A DNA stretch of 51,165 nt, taken from NCBI GenBank assembly GCA_026394015.1, contig JAPKZA010000247.1, positions 6,116 through 57,280 of the forward strand, in the 5' to 3' direction. The DNA is from Acidobacteriota bacterium. Lineage in GTDB: Bacteria > Acidobacteriota > Terriglobia > Bryobacterales > Bryobacteraceae. Below the pieces are notes generated by a model. It saw nothing but the letters and a program-made list of their open reading frames with translations, was not told where the DNA came from and ran no database searches. How positions within the stretch are numbered: position 1 is the stretch's first letter; each line of letters opens with the position of its first letter. Positions 24,691-36,028 of the stretch are shown one piece after another. A program made the translations under genes and the position numbers.

Positions 24691-27398
24691 ATGCAGAAGT
24701 CTGTTCCCTTGGCTGGATGGATTCTTCTGTTGCCCTGCTCGCTGTGGGCGCAGGGAGAGTTACAAATGGCCGCTGATGAGTTCAAACTGGCAACCCGGGA
24801 CCTCGGCTTTCGGGCGGATTCGCCGGCTCGCGTGAAGGGCAAGCGCCCCTATCCCTGGAAGACGTGGCACGGTCGTCTATCGTACAACTTGCGCAACGAC
24901 CTGTTCGATGCCGTCCCCCACGAAATCGCTCAGCGCGGAGGCGGCAAGAACCTGCTGCGACGCGGCCAGTTTGGCTTCAGCCTCTCCGGGCCGGTGATTG
25001 GCAAAACGACGTTTGCCTCGGTTTCGTTTGAAGGGGTCCGCGAGCGGATTGGGCGCAACTCGCTGCGAACCGTGGCCATTGCGCCGGAGCGGCGGGGTGA
25101 TTTTTCGGCCACGGTCGACAGCGCCGGTGAGCCGCTACCGATTTTCGACCCCGCGACGACGCGGCTGAATCCGAGCTTTAAGGAAGCCGAGCCGGTCTCG
25201 GCCACGAACCCCGAGTACATTCGGCAGCCCTTCCCGGCTGGGATCATCCCCTCCAATCGGCTCGACCCGGTGGCCCTGCGCGGCGTCGCGCTGTACCCTG
25301 CGCCGAACGCGGACGCTGGGCCGTTCTTTCGCAATAACTATTTTGTCGTCTCCCCGGAAACGAATAAGGCCGATGGCATGATCGTGAAAGTCGACCACAC
25401 CCTTGACGAAAAGAGCCGGCTGAGCACTTCGATATCGTTTACGAATGGCTTTGCGGGCGCGTCGCGGATCGCCCCGACGATTGCGGATTCTGGTCCCAAC
25501 GACCGCACCTTCAGCGCCCGCCGGGCCTCGGCTGAGCACGTGCTGACGCTCAGCCCTCGCACCGTGAATACGTTGACGGTCGACGCGGCTTCGGACCGCA
25601 GCGATGCGAGTCGATCCGGCGAGGTGTTTCCGGCGTACCGGTTTGTCGGCAACTATCTGGCAATGGGCCGAGCCAACCCGGTGCAGTTGACGGTGAATAC
25701 GACCTATTCGGCGACCGATGGTTTCTCCACCCGGCAGGGTTCGCACAGCTTACGCGGCGTCGTCCGCTTCACTCGCTACCAGGTGCATGCGTTTCTGCCG
25801 CAGTATCCGGTCGGGACCTACCGCTTCGGCCCCGGGCTCACTTCGCTCCCTGGCATCAACAACACCGGATCCGCCTTTGCCAGTTACCTGCTTGGCGCGG
25901 CGGAGTACGCCGAGGCCAGCGTCGTGCCGGCGCCGTCCTACTGGCGCCGCAGCATCATGAGTTGTTCGCTGCGCGATCAGTACGAAATCACCAAGCGGCT
26001 GAACGTTTCGATGAGCGTGAACATGGATGTTTCGACTCCCCGCGTGGAGAAGTTCAACCGCATCTCCACGGTGCGGCTCGATGCCATCAACCCGGTGAAC
26101 GGGCGGCCCGGTGCCTTGGTGGCGGGCGGCGCGGCGCAGCCCGTGCGGGTGCGTCCAGGGGCCAGCTTCGGCTTTGCCTGGAACCCGACCGGCAATCCGA
26201 AGAGCGTCTTGCGGGGCGCCTACGGCGTGAGCTCTCAGCCGGTGCCGCTCTACACATCGCAGTGGGGAACGCAAGGGTTTCTCGGCACCCCGACCTACTT
26301 GTCGACGAACACCCAACTCGCCCCCGCGTTGCTGCTGCGCGACGGTCTACCGCCCTTGCCACGACCCTTGCCGGACCTGCGTCCGGAAGCGGCCAACGAC
26401 ACTGTGGCCGACCTCGCCGACCCCACGGCAACCCAGCCGCTGTATCAATCGGCTTCCTTAAGCTACGAGCGCGAGCTTCCCGCGCAGGTGATCGTCGCGG
26501 TGACCTTCGCCGCCAGCGGCTCTTCGTTTCTAATAGCGCGGCGAACCCGAACGCGATTCCGCTCGAGAACCTGAGCTATCGGGATGACTTGAACAACGAA
26601 GCGTTTCGGCGCCAGCTCCGACCGTATCCCCAATATCAGCGCTTCGATATCTATAGCGCTTGGCCCGAAGGCAACTACCGGCGGAACTCCGGCTCGATCC
26701 GTGTCGAAAAGCGTTCCTCGAACGGTTTGGCGTTGACCGGGACCTATGAAGCATCCAAGCAGGAAGATGACTATTCCGGGCCCTACGGCGTGCAGGATTT
26801 CTATCATCGGCGGAACGAATGGTCGCTGACGGCCTACAACGTTCCCCATCGGCTCTCGCGTTCCTATGCCTATGAACTGCCGATCGGTTCGAAGAAAGCG
26901 CTGCTGGCCTATGGCGACTGGCGGCGGTACCTCGTCGACGGTTGGTCGATCAGCGGCATGACGACGCTACTGAGCGGAGAACCGATCGCGCTTCGCCCGC
27001 AGTTCAACAACACGGGGGGGCTGGTCGATGCGCTGCGGGTGAACATCGTTCCCGGGGTCGGCGCCCAGGTCGCCAAGCCGTCACCCGATCTTTGGTTTAA
27101 TCCGGCCGCCTTTGATAACCCATCCAATTTTGCGTTGGGAGATGGACCGCGCACTCATCCCACCTTGCGGAATCCCGGTAACCAGGCGCACGATCTGTCG
27201 GTGACCAAGCGGATCGTCATCGATACCGAGCGGGCTCTCGAAGTCCAGGCCACCGGCTTCAACTTCGTCAACGGTGCCAACTGGGCGGACCCGGATCCCG
27301 TCATCGGCCCGGCGTCGGCGCCGAACGTGAACGCCGGGCGGATCATTGGTTCGCGCGGCGGGAGAGTGATTCAGGTTGGTTTGAGGTTGAGCTTTTGA
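24691..27398 (+). pseudogene. Oar-like outer-membrane barrel without plug domain, frameshifted
   Basis: Two reading frames together make one Oar-like barrel of about 900 residues. The first runs 24691-26574. The second takes over between about 26509 and 26520, where the first frame reads VTFAASGSS and the second continues QRLFVSNSAANPNAIP, and ends at 27398 in LRLSF. The shift is by -1 (equivalent to one lost base or two gained); no slippery heptamer is visible, so it is a mutation or an assembly error rather than programmed frameshifting. The protein has a signal peptide (LLPCSLWAQ) but goes almost straight into barrel sequence (GQFGFSLSGPVIGKTTFASVSFEG). The carboxypeptidase-regulatory and plug domains of its relatives are absent. 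Its end overlaps the VWA gene by four bases. Confidence 0.8.
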
Positions 27399-28291
27399 AT
27401 CGGCGCCAGCTGCTGATGGCTTTAGGGGCTCCAACAGGACCCGGCCCGCGGTCCCGCCTGCGCGTGCCGGTGGTTGTCTCCAAAGGCGACCCGGCGGGGA
27501 TCGAAGCGACGATTGACGGCAAGCCGACAACGGTGCAGCGGTTGAGGGGTCCGTCGAGCGATCTCGTCGTGCTGTTGGTCCTGGACTTTTCTGGCGATAC
27601 GGCCTTCCCCGAGGCTGCGCGCGCGGCCCTGGAGGCGGCGAGCGGGCAGATGCCTGCCAACGCATGGATTGCCGTGTTGCGGGCCCAGGACGGCCTGCGT
27701 GTGCTGCTCGATCCCTCCGGAGACCACCCGGCGATCATCGCCGCGATCCAGGCCTACTCGGGGGGCGGCAAGGCGGGTTTGCTGGAAACCGTCGAAGATG
27801 CGGCCAGGTTAGGGGATCGGTTGCTCGAAAAGTCCGCGGCGCGGGTGGCGGTCGTGTTTTGCACCGATGGCAGCATCTACAACTACCGCGAAGACTTCAC
27901 CAATCCCGTGATCAACTCGAGCGACTCGCGCGATTTGAGCCGTCGGTTTCCCGACCAACTGATTCGCGAAAAGGTGCAGAAAGTCACCGACGGTCTGCTG
28001 GGCACCGAGACGCCGCTCTGGTTGATCCACGTCCACTATCGCGTCGATCCGATCAACGAGGCCTATCAACGCGGGCTACAGCAGTTGGCCGAAGCCACCG
28101 GGGGGACGGCCACCATCTGTCGCGGCTTGTCGGAGATCCCCGAAGGGGTGGCTGCAGTTTTCGCGCAAGTGCGGGACCATTGGAGCGTCATCGTGGCGTT
28201 GCCCGCGGGACAGGGGCGCGGCGCGGTGGTCAGCCTTTCAGCCCCGGAATGTGAAATGACCTATCGACAGCGGTTTTCGGTGAGGCGATGA
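27395..28291 (+). CDS. VWA-type protein, acidobacterial VWFA-related
   Basis: This 298-residue protein has a von Willebrand factor A-like core beginning at SSDLVVLLVLDFSGDTAF, with VAVVFCTDGSIYNYRED (about 150) and LWLIHVHYRVDP (about 205). The metal-site DxSxS is altered to DFSGD. It resembles the VWFA-related domain proteins common in Acidobacteriota but is shorter at the N-terminus. The start is a TTG that overlaps the barrel stop (TTGA); it yields RRQLLMALGAP, a short twin-Arg-like N-terminus that may direct export. The stop overlaps the next ATG (ATGA). The tight coupling suggests the barrel, this protein and the coiled-coil protein act together. Confidence 0.75.
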   Translation: MNRRQLLMALGAPTGPGPRSRLRVPVVVSKGDPAGIEATIDGKPTTVQRLRGPSSDLVVLLVLDFSGDTAFPEAARAALEAASGQMPANAWIAVLRAQDGLRVLLDPSGDHPAIIAAIQAYSGGGKAGLLETVEDAARLGDRLLEKSAARVAVVFCTDGSIYNYREDFTNPVINSSDSRDLSRRFPDQLIREKVQKVTDGLLGTETPLWLIHVHYRVDPINEAYQRGLQQLAEATGGTATICRGLSEIPEGVAAVFAQVRDHWSVIVALPAGQGRGAVVSLSAPECEMTYRQRFSVRR

Positions 28292-29106
28292 AGCAAAGCA
28301 AATGGATATGGATGGTTTTCGGAGGAGCGCTCGTCCTGGTCGTCGGTCTCTCCGATGCGCTCGTTCGCGAGCGAGGTAAGCTGTCGATCGCCGAGCAGAA
28401 GCTGCAATCGATGACCGTCCGGGCGGACCCCGCTACGCCAGGCCCTTCCGTCGAACTGCCGGCGGAACCGGCGCCCGAAGCGGCGTCGGCCATCAACTCG
28501 ACCAGAGGGACGGAGAGGCGCGCCAACCCGCCGCTGTCGACCGAATACATCCGCGTCATTGAAGAGACGCGAGCGGCGCTCGAAAGCGTCCGCAAGGAGC
28601 TTTCCGCCGCCCGCAACGATCTCGACGCCGCGCGAGCCAGCGTAGCCCAAGAAAAGGAAGAACGCGAAAAGCTGGCCGTGGAGTTAGCCGAGCGAGCCGA
28701 ATCGCTGGCCGCGGCCAAGCGGGTGGTCGCGGCCACTGAGGCCGAGCTAAAAACAAAGAACGAGCGCATGGTGCGTTTGGAGACGACCGAGAAATTGGTA
28801 CGCGAAGCCGCCGGAAAAGCGGAGATCAACGGAGCGCGGGCCCTGCGCACCGCGCAAGAGCTCGAGGACCTGAATCGGCGCCGCGAGCTGCTGTTGGCGA
28901 GTATCAATCGACGGTATCGAGAAGTGACCGATCAATACCGGACTTTATCCTTGCGGGTGCAAGGCCGGGCCGAACAGTTGGGCTTAGATCCCGGCGCGGG
29001 CGAGTTGTCGCGGATTCAGACGTCAGTGCAGCAAGCCGAGGAAGAGATGCGGCAGCTCAACGGATTGAGCGCCCAAGCCGCAAAACTGTTGCGCAACGGG
29101 CGCTAG
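28288..29106 (+). CDS. Membrane-anchored coiled-coil protein
   Basis: I do not recognise a family. The 272-residue protein has one N-terminal transmembrane helix (about 6-24), a Pro/Ala-rich linker (about 45-75), and a long Glu/Arg/Ala heptad-rich coiled coil (about 85-260; for example VRKELSAARNDLDAARASVA). A coiled coil spanning the periplasm from the inner membrane would fit with the barrel and VWA proteins encoded just upstream. The ATG overlaps the VWA stop, and the stop overlaps the convergent zinc-ribbon gene by four bases. Confidence 0.75.
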   Translation: MKQSKWIWMVFGGALVLVVGLSDALVRERGKLSIAEQKLQSMTVRADPATPGPSVELPAEPAPEAASAINSTRGTERRANPPLSTEYIRVIEETRAALESVRKELSAARNDLDAARASVAQEKEEREKLAVELAERAESLAAAKRVVAATEAELKTKNERMVRLETTEKLVREAAGKAEINGARALRTAQELEDLNRRRELLLASINRRYREVTDQYRTLSLRVQGRAEQLGLDPGAGELSRIQTSVQQAEEEMRQLNGLSAQAAKLLRNGR

Positions 29107-29375
29107 CCTTCTTTCTTCTCACACTCTTTGGAGCAAAAGAAAATCTCGGCATCGCGAGTGCTGTGGCGCAGCATCCGTGTCTCCGGGGCGAAGGTGCCGC
29201 AGGTCTTGCATTTGCGCAGGCGAGTACTTGCCTCCGATGGTGGCGGAGCCCCCGATCCAGGCTTTGCTTCGGGCTGCATCGCGTCTTTCACCGCATTGGT
29301 CAGTAACCCACTCACGGCGCGGAAAAAGGCCACCGCGAGGATCGAAACCAGCAGACCGATGACGTACTTAATCAT
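29103..29375 (-). CDS. Small membrane protein with C-terminal zinc ribbon
   Basis: This 90-residue protein has an N-terminal transmembrane helix (about 4-22) and a Pro-rich linker. A C-terminal four-Cys zinc-ribbon motif follows: CKTC (about 56-59), then FFCSKEC (about 80-86). The pattern is like TRASH/MYM-type zinc knuckles, used for metal sensing or protein contacts. The name and role are unknown. It lies downstream of the TPR gene on the same strand, with a strong hairpin between them. Confidence 0.7.
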   Translation of the reverse strand: MIKYVIGLLVSILAVAFFRAVSGLLTNAVKDAMQPEAKPGSGAPPPSEASTRLRKCKTCGTFAPETRMLRHSTRDAEIFFCSKECEKKEG

Positions 29376-29384
29376 AAATAGCGA

Positions 29385-29412
29385 AAGGGCGTCCTACAAA
29401 TAGGACGCCCTT
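29385..29412 (-). terminator. Hairpin terminator after the TPR gene
   Basis: A perfect 12-bp stem, AAGGGCGTCCTA/TAGGACGCCCTT with a four-base loop, lies 18 bases after the TPR gene stop. The following T-run is short (TTT on the minus strand), so termination may be partial and allow some readthrough into the zinc-ribbon gene. Confidence 0.65.
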
Positions 29413-29430
29413 GTCTCCTTACGCGTTTCC

Positions 29431-30594
29431 TTACTTCTTTTTCGGAGCCGGAGCGCCCTTCTTGGGGGCCGGGGCATTCGGGTTCCTAAAGGTGGTTTCC
29501 ACCTTGGCTCCCATCGATTCGATCATGCTCTTGGCGCTGGCGGCAAACGGGCCGTCCGGCTTCAACTGAAGGTACTTCTGGAAAGACTCCTCCGTCCCAG
29601 GGACCGGGGTGATCTTACCGTCAGCCGTGACCTGTGCCTTGCCGATCAAGTAGATGCCGTACTGATAATGGGCATCGGCGTAGTTCGGGTCGAGCTCAAG
29701 AGCCTTCTTGAAGGAGCTCGCGGCCGGTTCCATCTGTCCGATGTTGGTCAGGATGGCGCCGAGGTTGTAGTAGTAACGACCCCCATTGGTGGGGTCGATC
29801 GCGGCAGCCTTGTCGAGTTCGGCGCGGGCTTCGTCAAACTTCTTCACCTTCGCCAGTGCGAGGGCATAATTGTTATGCATGCCGGCGTCGTCGGTTTTCA
29901 GCTCCAACGCTTTCGCGTAGCTTTCCAAACCCTTTGTGCTGGCGGCATCCTGCTCGGCGCCGGTTTTCGTTCCGGCCAATCCCATATACGCTTCGGCCAT
30001 GTTGGCCCAAATTACGACCTGCTTCGGGTCGAGTTCCACCGCCTTCGTGAACCCATCGACCGACGCCTGGAAGTTCTTCGTCTTCAGGTTTTCCATGCCC
30101 GCGTTGAACGCATCGTTCAACTCTTTATTCTTCGACATGGCGGCGGCGCGTTCCTTCACCTGCTTTTCCATCGCCTCGCGCTGCTCTTTGGTCATTTCGC
30201 GCGACATCTCTTCGGTCACCTGCCCGGTCGCCACGGCCTTTTCCATCGCCTGTTTCCGCGCCACGTTCTTCGAAAGGTCGAAGTTCACCGGCAGCGGATC
30301 GCCGAGGCGGGTGCGAATGCCCTTCACGGTATCGACGACCTTGCCGTCGACTTCGCATTCGATTTCGTATTGACCCAGCGGAAGGCCGGCGTGGAACCAC
30401 TGGCCCTTCTTGTTGGTCTTGACCTTATAGTTGCCTTTGATGTCGGTGCGGTTGATCTTGATCAACGCGCCCGGAAGCAGTTTGCCGTCTTCGCCTTTCA
30501 CTTCCCCTTCGAGGGAAGCCGTCTGAGCCAATGCTCCAAACGTGAAAAGCAGGGCGACTGCGGAGAGGGAAAACAAACGAGATAGTGATTTCAT
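29431..30594 (-). CDS. Secreted TPR protein with carboxypeptidase-regulatory-like domain
   Basis: This 387-residue protein has a signal peptide (about 1-24, ending GALAQ). A carboxypeptidase-regulatory-like beta domain follows (about 26-105; ASLEGEVKGEDGKLLPGALIK), then a charged helical segment (about 110-165) and at least four TPR units (about 165-340; for example YYYNLGAILTNIGQMEPAAS). The tail is Pro/Lys-rich. The frame is open 258 codons further upstream, but the ATG at 30594 is chosen because it has a GGAGG Shine-Dalgarno and makes a proper signal peptide. It is probably a periplasmic scaffold; partners are unknown. Confidence 0.85.
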   Translation of the reverse strand: MKSLSRLFSLSAVALLFTFGALAQTASLEGEVKGEDGKLLPGALIKINRTDIKGNYKVKTNKKGQWFHAGLPLGQYEIECEVDGKVVDTVKGIRTRLGDPLPVNFDLSKNVARKQAMEKAVATGQVTEEMSREMTKEQREAMEKQVKERAAAMSKNKELNDAFNAGMENLKTKNFQASVDGFTKAVELDPKQVVIWANMAEAYMGLAGTKTGAEQDAASTKGLESYAKALELKTDDAGMHNNYALALAKVKKFDEARAELDKAAAIDPTNGGRYYYNLGAILTNIGQMEPAASSFKKALELDPNYADAHYQYGIYLIGKAQVTADGKITPVPGTEESFQKYLQLKPDGPFAASAKSMIESMGAKVETTFRNPNAPAPKKGAPAPKKK

Positions 30595-30735
30595 GAAGGG
30601 AGACCTCCGACGTGGGGAGCTAGGGTTTGCCAACCCTGAGGATACTACATCGGCAACGTTCGTTGGATGCTTTTCCCGGTGCGGATGTTTCCAAACGGGA
30701 TTGAAACCCGCGTTATGCTGGAAGCATCGAAAGAA

Positions 30736-31589
30736 ATGATGAAGATGCTTTTGGTTGCCGCGTTCGCCAGCGTCGCCCTCTGGGCCGGTCCTGCTGAAAT
30801 AGCGCGTGCAGCCGATTTGTACCATCGAACGCAGTATGAAGAAGCCTACCGGATCCTCCAGCCCGTGCTCGGAAACGATCCCGCGGCACACTCGCTGGCC
30901 GGCAAGTGCAAGTTCATGTTGGACGATTTCAAAAAGGCCGCCGACCTGTTTGAAAAAGCCGTCCAGTTGAACGGGCAACTCTCGGATCACTATCACTGGC
31001 TCGGCAAAGCCTACGGGCGGCGGGCCGAATCCGGCAATCCACTGATCGCCCCGCACTACGCCACCCGCGCTCGCCAGATGTTCGAAAAAGCGGTGGAGCT
31101 CGATCCGAAAAACGGCGAGGCCATCGGCGATCTGTTCGAGTATTACATGGAGGCCCCCGGGTTCCTGGGTGGCGGTTTGGCCAAGGCCCAAGCGCTGCTG
31201 GAGCAGATCAAGGCCAATGATCAGGCGGAGTTTTACTATGCCACCGCCCAACTGGCGCAAAAACGGAAAGAGTTCAACAAGGCCGAACAGCACCTGAAGC
31301 GCGCGGCGGAACTCGCGCCTCGTCAGATCGGGCGGTTGCTCGACGTCGCCAAGTTCCTCGCCCGCCAAGGGCGGCTGATCGAGAGCGAAAGCTTCATCAG
31401 CAAGGCCGAGAAGCTCGACCCGAACAACCCCAAACTGCTCTACGACAAAGCCCAGACGTATCTCATCGCCAAGAAGAACCTGCCGATGGCCACCAAGTTG
31501 TTGGAGCAGTATCTAAAGGCCGATTTGAATCCCGATATGCCGTCCCGCGCCGATGCCGAGAAGCTCCTGCGCCAAGCCCGGGGCGGCGC

Positions 31590-31593
<4 letters not shown>
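30736..31593 (+). CDS. TPR protein, exported
   Basis: This 285-residue TPR protein has an N-terminal signal-like helix (MMKMLLVAAFASVALWAG). About six TPR-like repeats follow (for example YHRTQYEEAYRILQ, FKKAADLFEKAVQLN, FNKAEQHLKRAAELAP and ATKLLEQYLKADL). The frame is open from 30667, but the ATG at 30736 gives a clean signal peptide and has a GAAAG just upstream. The stop overlaps the TTG start of the ABC permease gene, so the two are coupled. Confidence 0.8.
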
Positions 31594-33942
<2,349 letters not shown>

Positions 33943-33943
<1 letters not shown>

Positions 33944-34260
33944 TGCTATTCGCCATCATGTTGCAACTCCCCTCGGTAAACAGCCTCATTGGCTTCCTGC
34001 CCATGATCGCCATTTTTGCGATCTTCTATTTTTTGCTGTTCCTGCCGATGCAGCGGCAAAAGAAGCAAACCGCCGAGATGCTATCGAACCTGAAAACAGG
34101 TGACGAAGTCGTTTCGAGTGGAGGAATTGTTGGAACGGTCATCGCGGTGAACGCAACCGATGATACGCTAGTGATTCGCGTAAAGCCGGACAACGTCAAG
34201 TTGCAAGTGACGCGGGCCGCCATCACCTCTCTCGTGACCAAACCGGGAAAGGCTGTTTAG
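33943..34260 (+). CDS. yajC: Preprotein translocase subunit YajC
   Basis: This 105-residue protein has one N-terminal TM (about 14-37, LPMIAIFAIFYFLLFLPM) followed by the QRQKKQTAEMLSNLKTGDEVVSSGGIVGTV core typical of YajC. It associates with SecDF at the Sec translocon. The GTG start overlaps the tgt stop by one base; an in-frame ATG at 33958 is an alternative. Confidence 0.95.
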
Positions 34261-34269
34261 GATTTTTTC

Positions 34270-35889
34270 ATGGATAAGAACATCAGAACGAAAGCCATTG
34301 TGATCGTGGCAACCATCTTGATCTGCATTTACGGGATCATCGGCCTGCCCACTTCGAAAGAACAGTTGAACCAGAATGTTGCCAACAGCATCAAACTGGG
34401 GCTCGACCTTCGGGGCGGCAGCCAACTGGTGCTCCAGGTCCAAGTGCAGGACGCCTTTAAGGCCGACGCCGACCAGGGCATCGAACGGTTGAAAGACGAA
34501 ATGTTGAAAGCGGGCATCGCCTACGTTTCGCTCGATCGCAATGACCCGGCCACGATCGAAGATGCCGACAAGATTCACATCAACGTGAAGGGGATCCCCG
34601 TCGACAAGACCGCCCCGTTTCGCGAACTCCTGCAACTGAAGTTTTCCAATTGGCAGATGGCCAGCATGGGCTCGGCCGACTACCGCCTGACGAAGAACAC
34701 GACCGAGTCACTCACCATGCGCCGCGATACGGTCACCCGCTCCATGCGGACGATCGAAAACCGCATCAATGGTCTCGGCTTGGCCGAAGCCACAGTGCAG
34801 CAGCGGGGTAACGGCGAGGCAAACCCGGAAATTCTGGTGCAGATGCCCGGCGTCGATGATCCCGCCCGCGTCAAAGCCCTCTTGCAGGCGGCCGCCAAGC
34901 TCGAAATCGTAGAAGTCAAAGACGGACCGTCCCCCAGCGAGGAAGCGCTTCGAGCCAAGAGCGGAGGCATTTTGCCGCTCGGCACGCGGCCCATTCAGCA
35001 GGCGAGCCGTCCGGGCGACCAAGGCGAAAGCTGGTACGTCGCCAGCCGATCGGCCGTCGTAACCGGCCAAGATCTCCGCAACGCCCGTCCTTCGCAGGAT
35101 CAGATGGGAAAATGGGAAACCTCGTTTGTTCTCTCTCCTGACGCGGGAAAACGCTTCGGACGCTACACCGAGAGCAACGTCGGCAATAAACTCGCCGTCC
35201 TGCTCGACAACAAGGCCCGCAGCGTCGCCACCATCAACAGCAAGATTGAAGACTCCGGCGTGATTACCGGGGCACCCTCGCAACAGGAAGCCTCCGACCT
35301 CGCCCTCGTCTTAACCTCCGGCTCCCTGCCCGCTGGTATCGTCTATCTTGAAGAGCGAACCGTCGGACCGTCGCTCGGCGCCGATTCGATCCGTGATGGG
35401 CTTATGGCCGGCGCCGTCGGCGTGGGCGCGGTCGTCCTCGTCATGCTTGTTTACTACAAGAAAGCCGGCATCAACGCCGTTCTGGCCTTGATCCTGAATG
35501 CGATTATCCTGATTGCCGTCCTCGCCTACTTCGGTGCCGTTCTCACCCTGCCCGGCATGGCGGGCATCATTTTGACAATCGGTATGGCCGTCGATTCGAA
35601 CGTTCTCATCTTTGAAAGAATTCGCGAAGAGTTGCGTCACGGCAAAGGCGTCCTGGCCGCCGTTGATGCAGGCTTCGGCAAGGCGTGGTGGACCATCGTG
35701 GACACCCACGTCACCACGATTGTCTCTTGTGCCTTCCTTTTCATCTTCGGTACCACCGCGGTGAAGGGATTTGCGATTACACTGGTCATCGGCCTGATCG
35801 CCAACGTATTCACGGCCGTCTTTGTCTCACGAGCGATCTTTGATTGGGAATTGAGCGGCAAAGAGCAACCCACCACCCTTAGCATTTAG
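34270..35889 (+). CDS. secD: Protein translocase subunit SecD
   Basis: This 539-residue inner-membrane protein has TM1 (about 8-28), the D1 motif LGLDLRGGSQLVLQV (about 44-58), a large periplasmic P1 domain (about 60-360) and five further TMs. The cytoplasmic-side motif MAVDSNVLIFERIREEL is also present. SecDF uses the proton-motive force to pull preproteins out of the translocon. It follows yajC after nine bases. Confidence 0.95.
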   Translation: MDKNIRTKAIVIVATILICIYGIIGLPTSKEQLNQNVANSIKLGLDLRGGSQLVLQVQVQDAFKADADQGIERLKDEMLKAGIAYVSLDRNDPATIEDADKIHINVKGIPVDKTAPFRELLQLKFSNWQMASMGSADYRLTKNTTESLTMRRDTVTRSMRTIENRINGLGLAEATVQQRGNGEANPEILVQMPGVDDPARVKALLQAAAKLEIVEVKDGPSPSEEALRAKSGGILPLGTRPIQQASRPGDQGESWYVASRSAVVTGQDLRNARPSQDQMGKWETSFVLSPDAGKRFGRYTESNVGNKLAVLLDNKARSVATINSKIEDSGVITGAPSQQEASDLALVLTSGSLPAGIVYLEERTVGPSLGADSIRDGLMAGAVGVGAVVLVMLVYYKKAGINAVLALILNAIILIAVLAYFGAVLTLPGMAGIILTIGMAVDSNVLIFERIREELRHGKGVLAAVDAGFGKAWWTIVDTHVTTIVSCAFLFIFGTTAVKGFAITLVIGLIANVFTAVFVSRAIFDWELSGKEQPTTLSI

Positions 35890-35928
35890 TCCACTCCTCT
35901 GCGCACCCGGTCAATGACCTGTCCGCAA

Positions 35929-35957
35929 TTGAGAAACAGTAACGATTTTGGTATTTT
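35929..35957 (+). promoter_or_regulatory. Sigma-70-like promoter before secF
   Basis: TTGAGA (35929-35934) and TATTTT (35952-35957) are separated by 17 bases. The site lies in the unusually AT-rich 139-base gap between secD and secF and would give a leader of about 65 bases. It suggests secF and the downstream tonB block can be transcribed on their own. Confidence 0.5.
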
Positions 35958-36028
35958 CGATATTTAAAACGGGAACAAATGGTGCTGTCGTGGTGTCCAA
36001 ACATCATAACCGCCAGTAGCAACTCTGC

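Noticed and set aside
26500-26530. Programmed -1 frameshifting in the barrel gene
   Set aside because: No slippery heptamer or downstream structure is visible at the joint, and such shifts are not known in Oar-like genes.
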